Shown: positions 56,200 through 63,115 of the stretch, one piece after another
Numbering within the stretch: position 1 is the first letter of the stretch
Layout: each line of letters opens with the position of its first letter
Assembly: GCA_035518375.1 (NCBI GenBank)
Contig: DATIXQ010000123.1
Location: 1-64,000, forward strand
Source: DATJLY01 sp035518375
GTDB lineage: Bacteria; Pseudomonadota; Alphaproteobacteria; ATCC43930; CGMCC-115725
Length of the DNA: 64,000 bases
Direction: 5' to 3'
The notes under the pieces: model-generated
What the model saw: the letters and a program-made list of their open reading frames with translations, nothing else
Database searches by the model: none
What the model was told of the DNA's origin: nothing
Translations under genes and position numbers: made by a program

Positions 56200-56558
56200 G
56201 GCCGGCGCTCCTGCTGCGGCGAAAGCGTGAAACCAACGGTGAGGTCGCCGTCGCGGCCGCGATACTCGATGCGCAGCGCCTCGCCCTCGCGCTGCCAGCG
56301 GTCCTCGCCGGCCGCGCGCCAGCCGAGCTGCGGCAAGGTGGCGGCGTAGAATTCGTGCACCTTGGCGCGGACGAGCGCGCCATGTGCCTGGGCCTCGACG
56401 ATGCGGCCCTCGGGCTTGTCGAATACCACCGATGTACCAGCGACATCGGCCAGGCCGGGCATCAGCGGCACATCCTCGGTGCCGGCGACGAAGTCGCCGG
56501 CGTGTGCTTGCGCCGCCGCCAACGCCAGCGCGATGACGAACGTGGAAAGAAGCTTCAT
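56196..56558 (-). CDS. small exported hypothetical protein
   Basis: 120 residues with signal peptide LLSTFVIALALAAAQAHA. The mature part, DFVAGTEDVPLMPGLADVAG, then FDKPEGRIVEAQAHGALVRA, KVHEFYAATLPQLGWRAAGE and RIEYRGRDGDLTVGFTLSP, has a beta-rich, single-domain look but no catalytic motif. It belongs to a class of alphaproteobacterial proteins that I do not recognise by name. It precedes the enoyl-CoA hydratase with a 4-base ATGA overlap. Confidence 0.75.
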
Positions 56559-56600
56559 CGATTTTAGTCTAGAGCTTTTCCGGCCGAGATCGAATCCCCG

Positions 56601-56690
56601 TCCGTCATGCCCGGCTTCCGTGCCGGGCATCCACGTGCTTTTTGCGCGAGGCAAATCGTGGATGGCCGGAACAAGTCCGGCCATGACGGA
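56601..56690. repeat. dispersed palindromic repeat (TCCGTCATG family)
   Basis: A 90-base element whose ends TCCGTCATG / CATGACGGA are inverted. Two inner hairpins lie between: ATGCCCGGC..GCCGGGCAT at the left, GGCCGG..CCGGCC at the right, linked by an ATCCACGTG / ATCGTGGAT-like pair. It is a third repeat family in this window. It sits between the exported-protein start and the fpg stop. Confidence 0.75.
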
Positions 56691-56714
56691 CAATAGGGCC
56701 CGCTGCCAGCTTCC

Positions 56715-57548
56715 TCACCGCTGCCGCTTCGCGCAATAAAAGGTCGAGCGGCCGCCTTGGACGATGCGCTTGATCCCTTTGCCGCAGTCGCACTCGGGGC
56801 AGGGCTCGCCTTCCTTGCCGTAGACCGCGAACTGATGCTGGAAATAGCCAAGCTCGCCCGACGACTGCACATAGTCGCGAAGGCTCGATCCGCCGGCCGC
56901 GATCGCTGCCTCGAGCACGCGGCGGATGGCGTGCGCGAGGCGTTCGGCGCGTTCGCCCTGGACCGTGCCGGCGCGGCGCCGCGGCGAGAGGCCGGCATAA
57001 TAGAGGCTCTCGCACACATATATATTGCCAAGCCCGGCGACGATGCGCTGGTCGAGCAGCGCCGCCTTGATCGGCGTGGCCTTGCCCGCAAGCGCAGCGG
57101 CCAGCGACACGCCGTTGAATTCATTGCCGAGTGGCTCGGGCCCGAGCCCGGCGAGGAGCTTGTGGCGCTTGAGCTCTTCCTCGCTATCGGCCCAGTCGAG
57201 GAGACCGAAGCGGCGCGCGTCGTTGAAGCGCAGCACGGTGCCGTCATTGAAGGTGACGACGACGTGGTCATGGCGGCGATCCTCATCAGCACCGTTGCCG
57301 CCGAGCACCATGCGTCCCGACATGCCAAGATGCGCAAGCAGCACGCCGCCGCCTTCGATATGGAACAGGAGATATTTGGCACGCCGCGCGACGCGCAGCA
57401 CGCGGCGCCCCTCGAGCCTGCCGGCGAGCCCGCGCGGCAGCGGAAAGCGCAGGTCGGCGCGGTTGAGCGTCAGCTTCTCGATGCGGCGCCCGGCGATGCG
57501 GCTGTTGAGCCCGCGCACCACGGTTTCGACTTCAGGAAGCTCGGGCAT
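56715..57548 (-). CDS. mutM: formamidopyrimidine-DNA glycosylase with altered zinc finger
   Basis: 277 residues. The catalytic N-terminus MPELPEVETVVRGL (Pro2, Glu3) and Lys of RRAKYLLFHI are intact, as are the H2TH-type helices around QRIVAGLGNIYVCESLYYAG. The C-terminal zinc finger reads PCPECDCGKGIKRIVQGG, then STFYCAKRQR; the final Cys of the usual FYC-x-x-C is Arg. It removes 8-oxoguanine and ring-opened purines and nicks the DNA. Loss of one of four zinc ligands may weaken DNA binding. It is divergent from ubiE, with 59 bases between. Confidence 0.93.
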   Translation of the reverse strand: MPELPEVETVVRGLNSRIAGRRIEKLTLNRADLRFPLPRGLAGRLEGRRVLRVARRAKYLLFHIEGGGVLLAHLGMSGRMVLGGNGADEDRRHDHVVVTFNDGTVLRFNDARRFGLLDWADSEEELKRHKLLAGLGPEPLGNEFNGVSLAAALAGKATPIKAALLDQRIVAGLGNIYVCESLYYAGLSPRRRAGTVQGERAERLAHAIRRVLEAAIAAGGSSLRDYVQSSGELGYFQHQFAVYGKEGEPCPECDCGKGIKRIVQGGRSTFYCAKRQR

Positions 57549-57607
57549 GGGGCGAGAAGGTCGGGGCCTGTCTTGGCGCTCTCGGGATCGTCCTCTATGT
57601 TGCAGTC

Positions 57608-58363
57608 ATGAGCGGCAGCGACACAAGCGGCACGGTCGATTTCGGCTATCGCCGCGTCGCCGAGACAGAAAAGCCGCAACTCGTGCGCCGCGTCTTCCAG
57701 TCGGTGTCAGGACGCTACGACCTGATGAACGACCTGATGAGCGGCGGGATTCACCGGCTCTGGAAATCGGCGCTCATCGCGAAGCTCGCGCCACGGCCGG
57801 GACAGGTGCTCGCCGATCTCGCCGGCGGCACGGGCGACATTGCGCTGCGCTTCATCGCCGCGGCGCCCGGGAGCCGCGCCGTCGTGTGCGATCTCTCGCC
57901 CGCCATGGTCGAGGCCGGGCGCGACCGCGCCATCGATCGCGGCGTGCTTGACGAGATCTCGTGGCTCGTCGGCGATGCCGAGGCGCTGCCGCTCGCAAGC
58001 ATGAGCGCCGATGCCTGCACGATGGCCTTCGGACTGCGCAACGTCACGCACATCGAGCGCGCGCTCGCCGAGGCGCGGCGCGTCTTAAAGCCGGGCGGCC
58101 GCTTCCTCTGTCTCGAATTCAGCCGTGTCGTGCTGCCACTGTTGCATCAAGCCTACGATCTCTATTCCTTCGCGGTGCTGCCGCTCATGGGCCAGATCGT
58201 GACGGGCGACCGCGCGGCATATCAATATCTGGTCGAAAGCATCCGCCGCTTCCCGCCCCAGGACGAGCTTGCCGAACTCATGCGCGCGGCCGGGTTCGAG
58301 CAGGTGGCGTTCCGCAATCTCTCCGGCGGTATCGCGGCGCTGCATTCCGGCTGGCGGCTGTGA
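57608..58363 (+). CDS. ubiE: demethylmenaquinone/ubiquinone C-methyltransferase UbiE
   Basis: 251 residues. RRVFQSVSGRYDLMNDLMSG is the family signature; SAM loop VLADLAGGTGDIALRFIAA; later FGLRNVTHIERALAEARRVL and LEFSRVVLPLLHQAYDLYSF. It performs the ring C-methylation in ubiquinone (and menaquinone) synthesis. A mosaic repeat and then ubiB follow on the same strand. Confidence 0.96.
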   Translation: MSGSDTSGTVDFGYRRVAETEKPQLVRRVFQSVSGRYDLMNDLMSGGIHRLWKSALIAKLAPRPGQVLADLAGGTGDIALRFIAAAPGSRAVVCDLSPAMVEAGRDRAIDRGVLDEISWLVGDAEALPLASMSADACTMAFGLRNVTHIERALAEARRVLKPGGRFLCLEFSRVVLPLLHQAYDLYSFAVLPLMGQIVTGDRAAYQYLVESIRRFPPQDELAELMRAAGFEQVAFRNLSGGIAALHSGWRL

Positions 58364-58380
58364 CAGCTCTAGCCCCTTCA

Positions 58381-58422
58381 CCCCAACCCTCTCCCCTCCG
58401 GGGAGAGGGCAGGGTGAGGGGG
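58381..58422. repeat. mosaic palindromic repeat, single unit
   Basis: CCCTCTCCCC..GGGGAGAGGG with tail AGGGTGAGGGGG, unit A of the family at 21608-21732 and 40085-40200. It lies 17 bases after the ubiE stop and 30 bases before the ubiB start, so it may attenuate read-through or stabilise the ubiE message. Confidence 0.78.
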
Positions 58423-58451
58423 CGCGCGCGTCGCTTCTAAGATCAGTCCAC

Positions 58452-60017
58452 ATGCTCCGCTTCCTGCGCGGCCTTCGGAATATCGTTCGGCTCGTCGAGA
58501 TCGTGCTGACGCTCGCGCGCTACGACGCGCTCTTCCCGCTGGAAGGGGTGACGGGCATAGCCGGCGCGGTCAGCGCGGCGCGGCTTCTGCGCCTGCTGCG
58601 CCGGCGCGACGCGGCGATCGCGAAGCTCCGCCCCGGCCAGCGTCTTGCCGAGGCTCTCACGGCCTTGGGTCCGAGCTTCATCAAGCTCGGCCAGGCGCTC
58701 TCGATCCGCGCCGACCTCATCGGCGACGAGGTGGCGGCGGACCTGGCGCTGCTCCAGGATCGGCTGCCGCCTTTCCCTGGCGCCGAGGCGCGCGCCACGA
58801 TCGAGCGCGAGCTGGGCCAGCCGATCGCCACCCTCTTCCGCAGCTTCGGCGAGGATGCGATCGCCGCCGCTTCGATCGCGCAAGTTCATTTCGCCGAGAC
58901 GGCGGAGGGCGAGCCGGTGGCGGTGAAGGTGCTGCGCCCGGGCATCGAGACCGCGTTCGAGCGCGACATCGCGCTCTTCTTCTGGATCGCCGGCGTGATC
59001 GAGCGGTTCGAGCCGCGCGTGCGCCGCCTGAAGCCGCGCGAAGTGGTCATGACCTTGGCGCAGTCGGTGCGGCTCGAGATGGATCTGCGCTTCGAGGCGG
59101 CCGGCGCCTCGGAGCTTGGCGAGAATTTCAAGGATGATCCGACCTTCCGCGTGCCGCCGGTCGATTGGCGCCGCACCTCGCGCCAAGTCCTGACCTCGGG
59201 CCGCGTCGGCGGCATCCGCATCGACGACCGCGCCGCACTTCTCGCCGCCGGGCACGATCTCCGCGCCATCATGGAAAAGGCGGCGCGCGCCTTCTTCAAC
59301 CAGGTCTTCCGCGACGGCTTCTTTCACGCCGACCTTCATCCCGGCAACCTGTTCATCGACCCGGACGGCGCCATCGTCGCGGTCGATTTCGGTATCATGG
59401 GCCGGCTCGACCGCAAGACGCGCGACTACCTTGCCGACATGCTTCTCGCTTTCCTCACCGGCGACTACATGCGCGTGGCCGATGTGCATTTCGAGGCGGG
59501 CTATGTGCCTTCGCACCATTCGCGCGCTGCCTTCGCGCAGGCCTGCCGTGCCATCGGCGAGCCGATCCTCGGCCGGCCGATGCACGAGATTTCCCTCGGC
59601 CGGCTGTTGGCGCAGCTCTTCCAGGTCACCGAGGCGTTCGACATGGAGACGCAGCCGCAGCTCCTGCTGCTGCAGAAGACCATGGTCGTGGCCGAAGGCG
59701 TTGGGCGGATGCTCGACCCGACCGTCAACATGTGGACCCTGGCGCGGCCGCTGATCGAAGATTGGATGCGCGAGAACCGCGGTCCCGAGGCGCGCATCGC
59801 CGCCGCGCTGCGCGACACATTCGAGGCGCTGGAGCGGTTGCCGGGGCTGTTGCGGAATCTGGAGCACGCGGCCGGGCTTATCGGTGGCGGCGACGGATTG
59901 CCGCTTCATCCCAGCTCGCTTGCCCAGATCGCCCGGCGCGGCGCGATCGAGCTTCTGGGCGTGCCGCTCTGGATCATCGCGCTCGCGCTCGCCGCGATCG
60001 CCTTCCGCGTCTGGTGA
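58452..60017 (+). CDS. ubiB: UbiB/ABC1-family atypical kinase (ubiquinone biosynthesis)
   Basis: 521 residues from the ATG at 58452. The KxGQ motif SFIKLGQALSIRADLIGDEV and Lys of VAVKVLRPG define the family, followed by RDGFFHADLHPGNLFIDPDG and VAVDFGIMGRLDRKT (metal Asp). A hydrophobic C-terminal helix, LLGVPLWIIALALAAIAF, anchors it to the inner membrane. UbiB supports coenzyme Q production through ATPase activity. The next gene, coaBC, is about 970 bases away because of an insert. Confidence 0.95.
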   Translation: MLRFLRGLRNIVRLVEIVLTLARYDALFPLEGVTGIAGAVSAARLLRLLRRRDAAIAKLRPGQRLAEALTALGPSFIKLGQALSIRADLIGDEVAADLALLQDRLPPFPGAEARATIERELGQPIATLFRSFGEDAIAAASIAQVHFAETAEGEPVAVKVLRPGIETAFERDIALFFWIAGVIERFEPRVRRLKPREVVMTLAQSVRLEMDLRFEAAGASELGENFKDDPTFRVPPVDWRRTSRQVLTSGRVGGIRIDDRAALLAAGHDLRAIMEKAARAFFNQVFRDGFFHADLHPGNLFIDPDGAIVAVDFGIMGRLDRKTRDYLADMLLAFLTGDYMRVADVHFEAGYVPSHHSRAAFAQACRAIGEPILGRPMHEISLGRLLAQLFQVTEAFDMETQPQLLLLQKTMVVAEGVGRMLDPTVNMWTLARPLIEDWMRENRGPEARIAAALRDTFEALERLPGLLRNLEHAAGLIGGGDGLPLHPSSLAQIARRGAIELLGVPLWIIALALAAIAFRVW

Positions 60018-60051
60018 CGGGTTACCGCCGCACTATATGTATAGGCAGGCT

Positions 60052-60117
60052 GTCGTCGCGAGGCGCCGAACGCGGCAAAGCGATCCGGGGGATCGCTTCG
60101 CTTGCTCGCGATGACGG
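60052..60117. repeat. dispersed palindromic repeat (TCATTGCGAGCG family, variant)
   Basis: GTCGTCGCGAG..CTCGCGATGAC ends with inner GCAAAGCGATCC / GGATCGCTTCGC pairing. It resembles the element at 29250-29323 in layout (outer short arms, inner long stem), with several base changes. It starts 35 bases past the ubiB stop and marks the left edge of the low-GC insert. Confidence 0.7.
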
Positions 60118-60130
60118 CCGCTGAGGGTGG

Positions 60131-60260
60131 AATTACCGAACGAACCCAATTGGCGAAGGACGTGATTCTACCGAACGAAGCCAATTCGCAGCATCAGGAC
60201 AAAATTTCCGAACGAAGCCAATTTGCGGGCAGTGAAGCAAGATTTACCGAACGGACAGGA
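60131..60260 (+). repeat. tandem/dispersed short repeat, left cluster (three good copies, one weak)
   Basis: A 19-base motif TACCGAACGAAGCCAATT (with small changes) occurs at about 60131-60151, 60165-60186 and 60202-60223, spaced 34-37 bases apart; a weaker fourth copy is near 60241. Two more copies lie right of the gene 60296-60814. It lacks internal symmetry, unlike the palindromic repeats. The spacing and direction are constant. Confidence 0.75.
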
Positions 60261-60295
60261 ACATTACCTTGGCGAACCCGCGCGCAGGGCTGGTC

Positions 60296-60814
60296 TTGAA
60301 AAGCGTACTAACCGGATGGTCGCTGGCCGCCGTCCTCCTGGCGACTGGAGCAATGGCCGACGCTCCGCCACCTCCGCCGAGCGACTGGGATGCATGGTCA
60401 GCAGACAAGAATTTTGTCGCGCACGGCGATGTCGCGGCAAACAAGATCGTTGTCATGAGGATCGTGCGCGGTAAACGCGAGCCAATGTGGTCGATCTCGC
60501 CTTGGCAGAACACATTCCTGGGCCAAAGCGTGCTTCTATCCGGCGACGGGCAAAGTTTCGTGATCTTTGGCCATCCTTGGATTGGGAGCGGACTGGATCA
60601 GCCCATCCTCCATTTTTATCACCTGGGCAAAATGGTCCGGCAGTGGACACTAGCGGACTTGTTTGCGACCACGACAGGCCTGCAGACTTCCATTTCGCAC
60701 TTGCTTTGGTCGAAAACTGCTTCGCTCGAAAACGAAACCCTTAAGGTGACAACCAACGACGGGCGTGACCTTTCTTTCGATATGGTCACGGGTGACCTTC
60801 GGACGCCCAAGTGA
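60296..60814 (+). CDS. exported hypothetical protein in repeat-bracketed insert
   Basis: 172 residues from a TTG at 60296, chosen because the signal peptide KSVLTGWSLAAVLLATGAMA follows directly; a TTG at 60269 would add nine residues. A Pro run (DAPPPPPSDWDAWSADKNF) opens the mature chain. The middle GQSFVIFGHPWIGSGLDQPI and the end DGRDLSFDMVTGDLRTPK look beta-rich, and several Trp residues suggest a small extracytoplasmic domain. No family is recognised. The base composition is lower in GC than that of ubiB or coaBC, and repeat copies lie on both sides. Confidence 0.6.
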   Translation: MKSVLTGWSLAAVLLATGAMADAPPPPPSDWDAWSADKNFVAHGDVAANKIVVMRIVRGKREPMWSISPWQNTFLGQSVLLSGDGQSFVIFGHPWIGSGLDQPILHFYHLGKMVRQWTLADLFATTTGLQTSISHLLWSKTASLENETLKVTTNDGRDLSFDMVTGDLRTPK

Positions 60815-60820
60815 GGGCGA

Positions 60821-60909
60821 TTTTCCCGAACGAACCCAATTTCCGATGCCGGGGCGCAGCGGCGCCTTAGGTAGCTCCCGACATTAGAATTACCAAACGA
60901 AGCCAATTT
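60821..60909 (+). repeat. short repeat, right cluster (two copies)
   Basis: TCCCGAACGAACCCAATT at about 60821-60842 and TTACCAAACGAAGCCAATTT at about 60887-60909 match the motif of the left cluster in the same orientation. They lie directly after the exported-protein stop and before the coaBC promoter. Confidence 0.75.
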
Positions 60910-60936
60910 TTCGCTGGTCCTGGCCTGTTTCCAAGG

Positions 60937-60964
60937 TTGCACACTCAAGCTAGTGTTCTATAAT
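60937..60964 (+). promoter_or_regulatory. sigma70-type promoter for coaBC
   Basis: TTGCAC at 60937-60942, a 16-base spacer, and a perfect TATAAT at 60959-60964. The start point would be near 60971, 13 bases before the GTG and 31 before the ATG start of coaBC. It lies at the right edge of the insert, so the insert may have supplied or preserved it. Confidence 0.65.
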
Positions 60965-60983
60965 ATTTATTCTGCGTCCCGCA

Positions 60984-62207
60984 GTGGCAAAGAGGCCCGC
61001 AATGCTCGAAGGCCGGCGCATCCTGCTGGTGATCTCGGGCGGCATCGCCGCCTATAAGGGGCTCGACCTCATCCGTCGCTTGCGGGAGCGGGGCGCCGCG
61101 GTCCGCGTCGTGATGACCGCCGCGGCCGAGCGCTTCGTCACGCCGCTTGCGGCCTCGGCCCTCTCGGGCGAGCGCGTCTATGACGACCTCTTCTCCCTCA
61201 CCGACGAGAGCGAGATGGGCCATCTGAAGCTTGCCCAGGATGCCGATCTTGTCGTGGTCGCGCCCGCGACCGCCGACCTCCTCGCCAAGATGGCAACGGG
61301 GCTCGCCGACGACCTCGCTTCGACCGCGCTTCTCGCGACGACGCGTCCGATCCTCGTGGCACCCGCCATGAACACTCGTATGTGGGAGAACCCGGCAACG
61401 CGCGAGAACCTCGCGCGGCTCGAGGCGCGCGGGGTCCGCCGCGTCGGCCCGGCCAGCGGCCCACTCGCCGAGGGCGAGGTCGGCCCCGGCCGCATGGCCG
61501 AACCCACGGATATCGCGGCCGCGGCGGAAGAGATATTGCGTGCCTCGGCGATCCTCGGCGGCCGCCGTGCCCTCGTCACCAGCGGCCCGACACACGAGCC
61601 GATCGACCCGGTGCGCTACATCGCCAACCGCTCGTCCGGGAAGCAGGGTCATGCCATCGCCGCGGCACTCGCGCGCCACGGCGCGGCGACCGTGCTCGTC
61701 TCCGGCCCCACGGCCGAGGCCGATCCGCCCGGCGTGCGCGTCGTCCATGTCACGACCGCGCGCGACATGCTGGCCGCGTGCGAGGCGGCGCTTCCGGCCG
61801 ACGTCGCGGTCTGCGCCGCCGCGGTCGCCGACTGGCGCGCCGAGGAAGCCGCTCAGAAAATAAAGAAGAAGGGCGCGCCGCCGGCGCTGAAGCTGGTCGA
61901 GAATCCGGACATCCTGGCGCGCCTGTCGGCGGCCGGGAACGCGCGCCCGCGCCTTGTCGTGGGTTTCGCCGCCGAGACCGAGAACCTCGTCGCCAACGCG
62001 CGCGAGAAGCGGGCGAAGAAAGGTTGCGACTGGATCCTCGCCAACGACGTCTCCGCCGCGGGCGGCGTCTTCGGCGCCGATGCCAACACGATCCACCTCG
62101 TCTCGGCCGACGGCGTCGAGGATTGGCCGCCGCTTTCGAAACGCGACGTGGGCGAGCGCCTGGCTCAGCGCATCGCCCGGTTCTTCGCGCGGAGCGCGGC
62201 CGAATGA
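60984..62207 (+). CDS. coaBC: bifunctional phosphopantothenoylcysteine decarboxylase / phosphopantothenate-cysteine ligase
   Basis: 407 residues from GTG (ATG at 61002 begins MLEGRRILLVISGGIAAYKG and is equally possible). The CoaC flavoprotein half has ISGGIAAYKGLDLIRRLRE, VVVAPATADLLAKMATGLAD and APAMNTRMWENPATRENLAR. The CoaB half has VTSGPTHEPIDPVRYIANRS, SSGKQGHAIAAALARHGA and AAAVADWRAEEAAQKIKKK. It makes 4'-phosphopantetheine for CoA. Its stop overlaps dut by 4 bases. Confidence 0.96.
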   Translation: MAKRPAMLEGRRILLVISGGIAAYKGLDLIRRLRERGAAVRVVMTAAAERFVTPLAASALSGERVYDDLFSLTDESEMGHLKLAQDADLVVVAPATADLLAKMATGLADDLASTALLATTRPILVAPAMNTRMWENPATRENLARLEARGVRRVGPASGPLAEGEVGPGRMAEPTDIAAAAEEILRASAILGGRRALVTSGPTHEPIDPVRYIANRSSGKQGHAIAAALARHGAATVLVSGPTAEADPPGVRVVHVTTARDMLAACEAALPADVAVCAAAVADWRAEEAAQKIKKKGAPPALKLVENPDILARLSAAGNARPRLVVGFAAETENLVANAREKRAKKGCDWILANDVSAAGGVFGADANTIHLVSADGVEDWPPLSKRDVGERLAQRIARFFARSAAE

Positions 62208-62650
62208 GCGCGCTACCCGTCTCGATCCAGGTACTGCCGCACGGCGCCGGGATCGGCCTTCCCGTCTACAAGACCGAGGGCAGCGCCGGCGCCGATCTCG
62301 CGGCCGCGGTCGCGACGCCGCTCGTGCTTCAGCCGGGCGGCCATGCGCTCGTTCCGACCGGCGTGGCGGTGGCATTGCCCGACGGGTTCGAGGCGCAAGT
62401 GCGGCCGCGCTCGGGCTTGGCACTCGCGCACGGCGTCACCGTGCTGAACAGCCCCGGCACCATCGACAGCGACTATCGCGGCGAGATCGGCGTCATTCTG
62501 GTCAATCTCGGCACGGCCCCGGTCACGATCGCCCGCGGCGACCGCATCGCGCAGCTCGTCGTGGCGCCGGTACGGCGGGCGGAGTGGCGCGAAGTCGCGA
62601 TCCTCCCGCCTTCCGCGCGCGCGGCGCGCGGCTTCGGGTCGACCGGCTGA
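62204..62650 (+). CDS. dut: deoxyuridine 5'-triphosphate nucleotidohydrolase
   Basis: 148 residues. Trimeric dUTPase motifs: EGSAGADLAAAV (motif 1), RPRSGLALAHGVTVLNSPGT (motifs 2-3, with VLNSPGTIDSDYRGEIGVIL), GDRIAQLVV (motif 4) and the C-terminal ARAARGFGSTG (motif 5, Gly-Phe-Gly-Ser-Thr). Hydrolyses dUTP to dUMP to keep uracil out of DNA. It overlaps coaBC by ATGA and the regulator gene by one base, so translation is coupled. Confidence 0.97.
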   Translation: MSALPVSIQVLPHGAGIGLPVYKTEGSAGADLAAAVATPLVLQPGGHALVPTGVAVALPDGFEAQVRPRSGLALAHGVTVLNSPGTIDSDYRGEIGVILVNLGTAPVTIARGDRIAQLVVAPVRRAEWREVAILPPSARAARGFGSTG

Positions 62651-63105
62651 TGCTGCGGCTCTCGAAGAAGCTTCTGTTCGCGATCGAAGCGGTGCTCGAC
62701 ATCGCCTACAACGCCGGCGATCTGCCGGTGCAATCGGGCGAGATCACGCGCCGCCAGGGCATCCCGCGCCGCTATCTCGAGCAGGTGCTGCAGCAGCTCG
62801 TCCGCGCCGGCGTGCTGGCGGGCGTGCGCGGGCCGCGCGGCGGCTATCGCCTCGCGCGCGAGCGGCGCCGTATCACCCTGGGCGAGATAGTGCGCGTCGT
62901 GCAGGCGATCGAGGGCGGCGACAATCCGCTCGAAGCCGAGGCCGGAGCCGAGCTTGGCCGGCGCGTCGTGCGCCCCTTGTGGCTCGAGCTGCAGGAAGAG
63001 GTGATGGGCCGGCTCGACGGCATTACTATCGACGAGCTGTGCACGCGCGCCCACCGCGTCGGCGTGGCGGCCGACTATGCAGCCCGGCTCGATTTCTCGA
63101 TCTAG
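62650..63105 (+). CDS. Rrf2-family transcriptional regulator
   Basis: 151 residues. The winged helix-turn-helix has LLFAIEAVLDIAYNAGDLPV, EITRRQGIPRRYLEQVLQQL and VRAGVLAGVRGPRGGYRLAR, the GxxGGY/R signature. A dimerisation helix follows. Only one Cys (DELCTRAH) is present, so the three-Cys [2Fe-2S] site of IscR is absent, resembling the CymR branch that senses cysteine status in Firmicutes. It sits 10 bases before cysK, so control of that gene or autoregulation is likely but not proven. Confidence 0.88.
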   Translation: MLRLSKKLLFAIEAVLDIAYNAGDLPVQSGEITRRQGIPRRYLEQVLQQLVRAGVLAGVRGPRGGYRLARERRRITLGEIVRVVQAIEGGDNPLEAEAGAELGRRVVRPLWLELQEEVMGRLDGITIDELCTRAHRVGVAADYAARLDFSI

Positions 63106-63115
63106 GAGTACCGCG

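Noticed and set aside
60131..60909. CRISPR array
   Set aside because: The copies are few, imperfect, spaced 34-37 bases apart on one side only and interrupted by a gene; no cas genes are present.
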